Shown piece by piece: positions 54,884-64,000 of a DNA stretch of 64,000 bases; position 1 is the stretch's first letter, and each line of letters opens with the position of its first letter. The position numbers were made by a program, and so were the translations under genes. Below the pieces are notes generated by a model that did no database searches, had not been told where the DNA came from, and saw only the letters and a program-made list of their open reading frames with translations. Origin of the DNA: Breviolum minutum Mf 1.05b.01 (taxonomy: Eukaryota > Sar > Dinophyceae > Suessiales > Symbiodiniaceae); contig DF239913.1 in NCBI GenBank assembly GCA_000507305.1, positions 62,001 to 126,000 on the forward strand. Direction: 5' to 3'.

Positions 54884-57051
54884 TTTGGAGGTCATGAACC
54901 GCGATGCCAAGAAGAGACTTGTCATAGTGGTTGGGTGGACACCCAAAAAACATCGTGAACACCCCAAGCAATTCATGATTTTACTGGAACCACCAATTAT
55001 ATTATCCAATTATAGTAATAGTAATACAATGTGGTTGGGCATATGAAGCAGCAATGTCCTTGGAACCACCAATCAACCAACCGATTAATGACATTATGAA
55101 CCTTTCCTTTGAATCTTTCATTGAGAGTCATGAAGCCTGTCTTATCCTAACATGGAAGCCTTAAAATGAGATAACTCGACTTCCTTTTTTGAAGCGCCTT
55201 TTTTTTCTGGTTAAATTTCTGGTTCCAACACCTTTGCAACTCTCCAGTCATACCCGCAGAAAATCGAGAATGGTAAAACCGCTTTGGACATCTTGGAAAT
55301 CATTCCCACAGGTGGGGTAAAAATCTGCCTTCTCCCTTCCTGCTTTCTTACCTGAAACTTAGAAAATGATACCCTAAAAGTTCGGAAATTACGTGGAAGA
55401 AAGCCTATAAAAAGGGGAGTAAAGGAAATCTGGCAAGTTCATAAAAATCGTTGGTGAAGACTCCTGGTGGGTTTGGTGAAAGATGGCATTCGCCAAGATT
55501 CGAATTTTTTGCAGCTTGTGCCATTGGGGGGTTTGGGACAGAAAACCCTCCATGTGGCATTCTACTCGTCTAAGTGTTTCAAAGGGGATGCACCTTTCGG
55601 GAGATTGTCATGTTCGGAGACACCTTTTTATTACACCTAAAGTGGGCCAACCTTTGGTGATCCCTTACTTATACCTTTGAGCTAATCGCGGAACTGAAAA
55701 TGTAGTCCACTAATTTTAAAATAAAAGTTAAACTTTTAGCAGGGACCTAAGATTGATGATTTTATTCCTGTGAGATGCAGATCACAGGCGCACAATTTTG
55801 CCACTTGGATGACTGACTCTACTTGTGTGACGTTTGCACCTTAAGGCTTCTTTCTGTACGACATCAGGTGGTTACCACCTGAGCCCTCAGAAAAAACACC
55901 TTGAAAGTCCCATTCCATTCATTGTATTGCTGATTTCTGTTTCCTTTATCTAATCCAACTCGCCGAAGTGGATCGACCAGGATTCCACAACACTTCTTTT
56001 AGAATACTCTTTTCTAGTTTTGGTATTTGGGGGGTAGTTATCACACGCAATTGGCGGTATATACATAAATCATATATTATACATGTTTTTGATTTATGTT
56101 TCATCATATATCATATTATCTCATATGTCATATATCATTATTTATATTTATCTCATACTAGATGTATATATAATATCACTTGTATCCCAGGTATGCTTAC
56201 TTGCTCCCAGAACTACCCCCCAAGTTTGATTGGATTCAGTGAACTCTTCCAAGTGCCCTAGGATGAGAGGCCTTGGGCCTACGGTCCCTTGGCGCAACAA
56301 TCCTTTCTGGAAGTCAAGCCTCGGCTTTCTATGGATAGTGGTTATAACTTGGATAATTTGCTATTAGGGGATGACTTTTTTTTTCAGATTCTGCCATGGA
56401 TTTCACTACTATGAAAAGTCACCAATCGGGTAAAATTTTGCTTGCTTCTTCCAACTATCAAAGCAGTTGCAAATCTAAGACCTTGAATACCTCCGAAAAT
56501 ATACAACAGTCGCCCTTCCTGAGCAAGGGGCAGGTGGTACGGCAGCTATGGTTGGAACATGTTGGGACTGGGTTCTGTAAGTACACACACCAAAACAAAA
56601 AAAAGGGAGCTAGTCCCTACCAAAAGAAGCCGGATCGTCTTCCACCTTTTTTGTAAAGAGGGGTCTTAAGTTGAGTCAAAATTGGCGACTGCCCCGAATG
56701 AAAAGTTGGATTTTTGGGTCCCCAACTTACTTCAGCCATCGCCATAGTCAGGCGATTCCGACTCAAAACTTGCGTTGTCAAGTCGGCCCTAGTGGTTACC
56801 TAAAATATCATAAAGTTGCCCCTCCTAAGATGGTAACATCCCCGGTTGCAAAAAAAAGCCTAAAGATGTACCTGGCTCCCTGGGGCATACGGGGTGTGGT
56901 TTCGCATCCCATTACGGAGCTGGGGGTAGCTGGCATCCTAGGAATGCTCCACACCCATCCTATACTTCTTTGACCAGATTCTTGAACAAAATTCATCTAT
57001 GTTTGTGATGTTTAATGCGGACTAAGCAATTCCAAGTCCTTCACCTGCAAT

Positions 57052-57204
57052 ATGATCTTCGCCATCACTCCATTTGCTGAGATCTTCGCGGCTGTGAAGC
57101 ATGATCAAGGTGTACGCGAGATTGCCGGGCACATTCTTTCCGCTTGGGCACCTTGGGTTAAAGTGACCTCAGGCGGCCGCTCAATCCCCAGTTATGGTGC
57201 TTAA
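57052..57204 (+). CDS. Exon candidate resembling the TFIIS N-terminal (LW) domain
   Basis: A 50-codon frame reading MIFAITPFAEIFAAVKHD, then QGVREIAGHILSAWAPWVKV, then TSGGRSIPSYGA to TAA. The pattern V-K-H-x4-V-R-E-I-A-x2-I-L-x2-W matches the third and fourth helices of the TFIIS/Elongin A/IWS1 LW domain, where a short LKKH helix is followed by an aliphatic helix ending in Trp. The first part of the domain would be in an upstream exon that I did not find. Composition is clearly more coding-like than the AT-rich flanks. The identification rests on about 30 residues. Confidence 0.35.
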   Translation: MIFAITPFAEIFAAVKHDQGVREIAGHILSAWAPWVKVTSGGRSIPSYGA

Positions 57205-59222
57205 AAGTCAAGGACCTTGGACGCGATTTTCTCCAAATGTCCTAGAAACAAGATCTGGTTGAATAGTTTTGTTCATCCACAGTTGAAAACTTTGATGCAA
57301 ACTCAGCAAGCAGCTGAACGACATAGGGTCACAAGAAGTAGATAGAGAGGTAAAATCATAAACACTGCACCAGGTGCCACTTGCCGGTTTAAAGTTTATT
57401 TACAGTAGTTTTATTTTGCCTTTGTTTATGCTTCCTTTCCCATTTTCGCAGGTGGCTGAAAATGACTTGATTTGCCAATGCATCATTTATATGGGCCTAC
57501 TAGGCCTACTAGCACAGGGGCTTCAATGATTATCTCTCAGCCTTCTGATTCAGGGGATGGGAACCCCCTTTATGTCCCACACTGATTTCGGCGGGGTTTC
57601 TAATAGCATGATCCTGCCTGGAATGAAACGCATACTGCCGGGTTTGCAGTCCGATAAAGATTCACCTAGGATGTTCGTGAACGTTGAAACTTTGAACAAG
57701 TCCATCAGATCTTACTTGTACCAACACACCTTTGGAGCATACACTTCCGCTATTTTTATTGAAGTTTCCCTTTGTCCTCACTTTGGGTTAGTTTCTCTTG
57801 GAACAAACCATTGATATTGGGGGCAGTTCCAAAAAACCCGGTTTCAGCAAAAGTTTGAGGATTTGGAATTTTTGAGACATTTTGGGGAGCTGTTAGGGGA
57901 TGGCCATTGGGTATGTTGATGGACCCTGTTAGGTCAACTTCAACATGATGTTCTTTTCCACCATTGGAATATAAATGTCATGAAATCCCAAATGCAGATG
58001 GAGCATTTTGGTGTTACATATGATTTTTTGGGTGTACATGGGCATGCCGGAACTGAATTAGGTTGATTTCTCCCCTGTCGGCGAAGGAATGTGGGTAGTT
58101 GGGTGCTTTGTGGATATCTTAGATGTCGACAAGGATTCTAAATGAGCGATGACATAAAACCGGTGGGGGGGAATACCCATCCTCCCAATCATGGTTCCGT
58201 GAAAAAATTGGCCATGTTCTGGCCAGGAACAGTGGTGCTATAACGACTTTTCATTCCCACTGCCCTGAAATTCTGGACATTCCTTCCCCGGAAAACCTTG
58301 AGATTTCGATTTCGGAGGTCAGAGGCGGTACAACTGAGTATGGCTGGAAATCCGGCTAACCACCTGGGATGTGAAAAAACCCTGTAAATCATGGGACAAA
58401 CTACCTACCAACTGGTGCAGGATTTCGATCAGGAACAGTAGCACTTCCTATGAAACATGTCTAGAATGTTTCCGTGCAATTTTTTGTTGACTTTGGGCCG
58501 TGTGAAAACATGGGAAAACGCCAAGGAAATGGCCACGGGCGGCACCAAGATCACAGAGTAGAGCTGTGCAGCTGGAGAAGTGTTCATTTTTTAGATATTC
58601 CTAGAGTGTGTTTAAAGGATGAACATAATTGTTTGGTAAAACTGTTGGGATCCCATCTTCGTAAAAAGATTCCATCCCTGTTAGATAGAAATTTGTGGAT
58701 TCAATTCAAATGCTTAGTATAAGTCTTTCCCCCACCAGGATGATGTGTAATATGTTTTTCTAGGGAATTGCAAACCTAAACCCTCATTTCCCACTGTTGC
58801 TGGGAAGGGTTCCACATCACAAAGTATACCCAAAACTAAAACCCTCATTTTTGTTAGTACTCCATGTCCATACCACCCCTTACTAACCATTGATCCCCAA
58901 GCCTTTTGGGATATTTCAGTAGCATGGAGTCACCCTTTGTTGTCGGAAGGTTCGAAGGTTATATGATCCCAGACGCACCGTTTTCCAGAAGCAGAAAGGC
59001 ATTGAAGCCAGTCAATCATTTCAAGGTTTCATGGTCCCGAAGATTTCTCCTCACCATCCACCGTCAGCACTCAATGTAAACCATCGAAGGAAAAAAATCC
59101 CCTATCATCCAGCCGGTGTGATGAACTTGGATTTGTTTCAAGCGATTTTTACGTTTTAGGCACATCGACATTTGCAAAAAGAGGTGGCACTTGTTCCAAC
59201 CTTGGAACAAGCAAAAATCTAA

Positions 59223-59405
59223 GTGAAATATAGTGAAATGGGATATGATGCGACAAAGCGCTATCGCCGTTATCGCTCGAAACGCGAAAGAAAACATCTG
59301 ACAAGGCGGTTTTTTTTGTCTCGGTTTCAAATCAAAAGTTATGACTTGTGGGAACCCTACAACGTTCCGACACTTCCAACCACAGCTGCGAAGAAAATCA
59401 AGTAG
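59223..59405 (+). CDS. Coding-like basic open frame
   Basis: Reads YDATKRYRRYRSKRERKHLT then RRFFLSRFQIKSYDLWEPYN and VPTLPTTAAKKIK. Very basic at the start, suggesting a nucleic-acid-binding tail, but only 60 codons with no recognised domain. Confidence 0.22.
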   Translation: MKYSEMGYDATKRYRRYRSKRERKHLTRRFFLSRFQIKSYDLWEPYNVPTLPTTAAKKIK

Positions 59406-61492
59406 TAATCAGGGTTCGCTAAACATGTCCCTTTTTTGTTTCTTGTTTTGAATTCAACATCATCCCAAAATGAGCCAAAAATGCTGGTTGTTTCCACCTG
59501 TTTTTGTGATGTTTAGAGGGGAGGAATACAGCAAACCCTGATACGTTTATTACAAAACAAGACCAACCACAAGTTGAAAGCCTGGAGAGAAAAGGAGAAC
59601 TTTGTGAGTTTAGTGGTTGCACATGGCGGCCTGGCGGGAAAAAAACTCTGTCAAGATTCCGCCACTCTTCGTAGAGTGAGAAGCAATGTGTTTTTTCTCG
59701 AACCTCTTGTCAAAGATGTCTGATTTCAAAAAAAGAAACCTCAAGGGACAGTATTTGGCATGTGTTTCAAAACTAAACAAAAGACTACTGCATGTCCAAG
59801 ATTCACATAGCTTTTGGTCGTTGAGCTCGGTGGTTTCCATCGTGTTGAGTTTGACAAAATCTGCCAAGCAGTTCATAGAGTAACTAAGCGAAACCTACAA
59901 ATGATGGTGAGTTGATGATTTTCAAGTTCGGAGTCTTTGCTTCCAGGGTGGAACAGCAGTTTCAAGTGGTTACAGGTGGTTCAAGCCGTTGGTTTTTGAG
60001 GGGTGTAAAGCTACAGTGTTTTCTTCGTGTTGCCCACCACCCAACAAAGCGATGTTGAAAGACCTCCCTCAGAGAATCTCAGTGGGTTGATTGTAGGATC
60101 ATTGGATCGGAGCGGTAAAAAAACTGGTCACCCGTGGTGTAACTTGCCTTTTGAAAGGTGGAGTGATGAATCTTCACCATGCCATGTATCAATAGGAATC
60201 TCATGAAAGCTCACCATTTTGAAGGGTTCTCGATCCACCCCTACGTTTTTCTGAAACTTCCCGAACCACAAAAGCCGCTGGCAAGTCCAAAAACCCGAAT
60301 TTGAGGCCTGGCGCTCCCTCGTTGGGAGCCTGGGAGGATGGCACTGGTGAGAATTTTGTGCCCCAACAAATTACAGCATTAATATTAACTACAGTAGGTG
60401 TTTGTTTTTGAAAGATCTTTGATCTTTTAGACCTTTCAAAACTTGAGGAAGTAAATAGTCCAATTTTGACCGAGAAAAACACGGTTCGGTCGATGAAAAT
60501 GGCCGATTAATGATGGGTGATCCGTGCTGGCCGGCTATGGTATTTTTATCGAAAAAAATACCCTGCAGATCTAGTCTAGCCAACAGATTTTTATGCTTCC
60601 AAAATGTTTGGTCCAAAGTAATTTTGAGTGACCTAGCTAACTCATGTGAGGAATGAAAAAAAAGCAAGAGCTGCTTGTTTTGGGGTGATTTGCCTAGAAC
60701 AGGTGAACCAGCCAAGGAACCGTTGGAAAGCAACGACCTCACATGCGAACTCGCCCCGCCAAAAAAAGTGCCATTCTGTGATTATTTTCAAGAAATCGAA
60801 CTTCAGCAATGGGAAACATCAATCCCCCAGCAATTTATTCATAAGATATAATCTTTGATTCTATTTTCTACCAATGATAGATCACTATCTCTTTGTTTTC
60901 CCGAGGCCACAGCCTCCCAAGGTGGGTGATACAAAACGAATCACCTGGGAGTGGCATGTTGTGTGGGGCTCGTTCCAAAACATCGACACGAAAAATTGAT
61001 GTCCAAATGACCCATCCATTAATTTGAATATCTTTTTGTGTATTTGGTGTATTTTTGTTTTTCAGGTGGGTAAAGGGTAACAGGATTCTCCAAGTGGCAT
61101 TTTATTTTATATGAGCATCTGATATAGGAGGTATCTATTGCTTTGGAGACACAACAGCCACCGTTCGCCAGTGCGATTGTCAGCACCGAAAGAAAAACCA
61201 TCCAGAAAGGGGTGAGCTGTAGGGACATCTGATGACGCTAGCCGCTAGAGAGAGAGAGAGAAAGCAGAAAAGCAAAAAATAACCATGCTTAAGGGTGGGG
61301 ATGATTGACCAGTCATTCACATTGGATTATTTCCCCATGTTTTTTGCAACAAGTTCCAAAAATATCTGAGAAACCACCAAGTTCCATGCTGTTTTTTGGT
61401 TCAATGTGAAAGGCCAGTAATGATCTTCAGATTCAAAAATCCAAATCCTTTTACTTGGCCGCCTTCAACACTTTTTGTCGGGGAAGTTCCAT

Positions 61493-61512
61493 GTTGTTGT
61501 TTTTGTTGCTGT

Positions 61513-61579
<67 letters not shown>

Positions 61580-61680
61580 GCTGTTGCTGTTGCTGTTGCT
61601 GTTGTTGTTGTTGTCGTTGTCGTTGTTGTTGTTGTTGTCGTCGTCGTCGTCGTCGTCGTCGTTGTTGTTGTTGTTGTTGT
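61493..61680. repeat. Trinucleotide microsatellite (GTT/GCT/GTC)n
   Basis: About 188 bp of GTT units interspersed with GCT and GTC blocks. It creates false homopolymer open frames on both strands (poly-Leu/Val/Cys or poly-Gln/Asn). Confidence 0.95.
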
Positions 61681-61874
61681 ATCTTGCTGTTGAAGGACAA
61701 GAATTGGCCAACCGGTTGATATGGTGAATACCCCAGCAATGCCTGCAGAATTACAACAATCGAACAGCTAAATTCGCAGTTCTGAATTTCACCGGTATGT
61801 TGGAATCTTTGGGAGCACCTCAGATTCGTGGTCAACGACGGCCCGTGTGTTCTGTTGCCTTGAGGCTGTTTTAG

Positions 61875-61966
61875 AACGCATGGCTGAACACGAGCGAAAG
61901 CAACAAGAGTCCGGAGCGCTCAGAGGGGTGATGAAAAGACCGTTCAGGCAACCCAGGAAACCACTG
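61875..61966 (+). CDS. Exon candidate, unknown
   Basis: After GCTGTTTTAG the frame reads RMAEHERKQQESGALRGVMK then RPFRQPRKPL, before a GTTGGT donor. Highly charged, coding-like. It lies 200 bp after a long trinucleotide array. Confidence 0.28.
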
Positions 61967-63589
61967 GTTGGTCCCTACCAAGCTTACCTGCTTTTACATA
62001 TATATGTAAGCATAGATACACGTACATGTAGCCGGATATCTGCAACATCAACAATAGCATCAAGTATCCGAACACGCCTATTCCTTAGCAACAGAACTCA
62101 CCACCTTGTCTCCCAAAACCCTTTCTTCCATGCCTTCCCGTTCCCCTGCTGAGGAAAGTCGCTGAAACGAAGGCAGGTGTCGCAGCCAAAGTGAGATGTT
62201 CGTTGTGTGTCAAGAAATGCTGTCCAGGCCACATCACCTAAAGTGAAGTTATGGTTTTTTACCCCCTGAAAAAAGCGAAGTTTCCTTTCGGCTCCGTTGG
62301 ATTTTTTTGCAATTCTTTATCCACTGGGGGTTTGGTTGGTTGGAAAGATTCGGTTGTGGGTAATTGTTAACCCCCCAGGTTGATTCGGGTAGATTCCACA
62401 TGATTCCACATTTTTGCTCCAAGATTTTTGTTGGATCCTGTTTCCAAGCCATGGGGGAAATGACGGTCCAAAAAAATCTGGCCAAATTATAGCGACCTCA
62501 CACGACCTCACCCCAAATGGTGGTTTAGAAAGGGAAATCCCCTCATTTCAGGGAAACCTTGGTTGGTGAAATATTATAATTTGGCCAGAAAAAATGTCCA
62601 ATTGAACGATTTGCATGACTCGATTCTTAAACAAATGGATTTTAAAAAAAAACAAAGAGAACACCAACTACAGCAGAAAGTTTTGGAGTTGTTTTTGACA
62701 GTGAGTTTGTCCGTTGCCGATGCCAGTTCCTAGCTAGGGGATGTTGAGATAGTGGAAGTCTATTGTTCCAACTTTGGAGTTTTGTTGTTTTTGACGGTGA
62801 ATTTGTGGTGGATCCTCACATAAGGTGTAGGTTCTTACCTTCCAAATAGATGGAAGCACCAGGAATGCAACTTTTTGCGGAAGGACGTTGTCGTGATTTG
62901 TGGAGTTGGGGGAGACCATCTTGGATGTAGCTAACCTTTGAAGCGTTGCTTGTTAAGGGTATGTTTTTTGGGGGATGTTTGCTCAATACGAAAAACATTG
63001 AAAAACTCTGTTTGGGCGGGTTGAAGGAGCTATATAGCTTCAGAAGAAACTTCCCCTGGAAGTTGATTTCTGCTGTAGTGGGTGATCATGAAAATTTGGG
63101 GTTCTTCCGGTAGAACTTCTAGAAACAAAGGTTCCGTTTTTCGTAGTTCAGAATCTGGAGGAAGAAAAGTTGAGGTTAACAATTTTTTCTCACCAAACAT
63201 ACCAAACTACCAGGTCGTTTTTGACCTCCCAAATTTAGAATTGGCCTGAAAACTCGATCAATCATCAACAGCAGAAGCATGATTCGCGACTTCTCGCGGA
63301 TGCTCCTTTGAACCACTTCGGGGTGAATCCGCGAAATCGGGGGGGGGACAAAATGCTTGTTGAATTGCCATACCCAACGCAACATTGTAAAAAATAAAAT
63401 AAAAGTCATCTCAACTTTGCTTTGCAGAAGGGTATATAATCGGTTAAATCCCTTACATTTTTTTGAGTTTTTGTTGTTTTTTTTGTTGAGATTTTTCGGT
63501 GTATATTGAAAGTATTATTATATATATATATCAATTTCTTATTGGGAGTGGATCCTTTGCAATTTGAGAGTGGGTCTCTAAAAAAGTGC

Positions 63590-63602
63590 AGCCATTTTGG
63601 CT
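63590..63602 (+). other. Spliced-leader relic (DinoSL-like)
   Basis: AGCCATTTTGGCT is identical to 13 consecutive bases of the dinoflagellate spliced leader as I recall it (CCGTAGCCATTTTGGCTCAAG). The next bases GAA differ from CAA by one. It lies 6 bp before an ATG that opens a coding-like frame. Dinoflagellate retrogenes made from trans-spliced mRNA keep such relics at their 5' end. The match is short and partly palindromic, so chance is possible. Confidence 0.45.
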
Positions 63603-63608
63603 GAAACT

Positions 63609-63866
63609 ATGCCTCGTTGGCGTATGGCTGATAGCAATGGGAGTGATGATGATGATGATGATGTTTCAGTGGCATCTTCAGTCAATAACTTTAAGTTTGA
63701 GGACAGGGTTGCCTCATATGATTCTGCCAGTTGAATTTCTACAAAATATTTTCCACTCCAGTCAGTCTATGATCCATGGCAGGATCTGACAGCAGAGCAG
63801 ATATCATACCTAGAGTTTGGGCAACTTTTCTATGAGATGGGCCGTTCCTTGGTTACATGGTTTTAA
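63609..63866 (+). pseudogene. Putative retrogene with acidic N-terminus, interrupted by one TGA
   Basis: From the ATG the frame reads MPRWRMADSNGSDDDDDD, then VSVASSVNNFKFEDRVASYD, and meets TGA at 63732. The same frame then continues QSVYDPWQDLTAEQISYLEF and GQLFYEMGRSLVTWF to TAA at 63864. Both halves look coding and share one frame, so either a 36-nt GT-AG intron (63730-63765, in phase) or one nonsense change separates them. After 63866 coding-like residues continue in another frame (LDSFFSEFKVPLTYASDC) and run off the window. The Asp run is encoded by a GAT microsatellite. No family was recognised. The spliced-leader relic just upstream supports origin from a mature mRNA. Confidence 0.4.
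63643..63663. repeat. GAT trinucleotide run
   Basis: Seven units; six of them encode the Asp run of the putative retrogene. Confidence 0.9.
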
Positions 63867-64000
63867 GATGTTGGGAGCTTTCAGTGCGCATCGCTCAGCA
63901 ATCTTTGTTCAGCACAGCCATCTAAGGGCTTGATTCCTTCTTCTCCGAGTTCAAGGTACCACTGACCTATGCATCAGACTGCAACTTGGATCTGATACAA

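Larger units (their letters stand above)
53000..57050. other. Mostly non-coding
   Basis: AT-rich introns or spacer with a family A fragment and a few weak open frames (53585-53881, 55483-55680, 56396-56973). None has enough support to call. Confidence 0.35.

Noticed and set aside
61396-61835. Open frames of poly-Cys, poly-Leu, poly-Val, poly-Gln and poly-Asn on both strands
   Set aside because: They are translations of the (GTT/GCT/GTC)n microsatellite in every frame, not genes.

Overview
This is nuclear DNA of a dinoflagellate, most likely Symbiodiniaceae (Symbiodinium, Cladocopium or a relative). The grounds are: a non-LTR retrotransposon of dinoflagellate type that carries a C5 DNA methyltransferase; small scattered exons with AG acceptors and GT (probably also GC) donors; many ~100-bp hairpin repeats, including one whose translation I recall from Symbiodinium gene predictions; and a partial match to the dinoflagellate spliced leader. 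No bacterial operon, rRNA, tRNA or CRISPR structure was seen. The family calls are from reading motifs by eye, not from a search.

Layout. 1-9.3 kb: mostly non-coding, with short coding-like fragments (0.5-1.6, 3.7-4.0 minus strand, 6.9-8.4 kb) and hairpin repeats. 9.3-10.4 kb: a degenerate 8-bp tandem array running directly into four units of a ~94-bp repeat. 11.07-21.50 kb: the main feature, a 10.4-kb LINE flanked by an AAGGTGATTTTT target duplication. ORF1 (at least 1604 aa, intact) has a complete C5-methyltransferase domain, a central Ulp1/C48-like cysteine-protease-like domain and a Gln-rich coiled coil. ORF2 has an AP-endonuclease (EEP) domain, a reverse transcriptase, a CCHC knuckle and RNase H, but is broken by three frame changes. 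The copy looks 5'-truncated and recently inactivated.

24.4-29.3 kb (perhaps to 30.4 kb): five exons of a plus-strand SAM-dependent methyltransferase gene of the UPF0020/THUMP-associated type. Its motif I (DPMCGKG) is split by an intron at a matching codon phase; the other motifs follow in canonical order over the next 4 kb. 31-37 kb: further isolated plus-strand exon candidates of unknown function. 44-45 kb, 52.3 kb, 57.1 kb (resembling the TFIIS N-terminal LW domain), 59.2 and 61.9 kb: more short coding-like exons. 63.6 kb to the window end: a putative retrogene with a spliced-leader relic just upstream of its ATG.

The remaining sequence is intron or intergenic DNA with three families of short terminal-inverted-repeat elements (MITE or introner-like) and several microsatellites. 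Single-exon calls are weak without transcripts. The LINE and the methyltransferase gene are well supported because independent motifs fall in the right order and strand.
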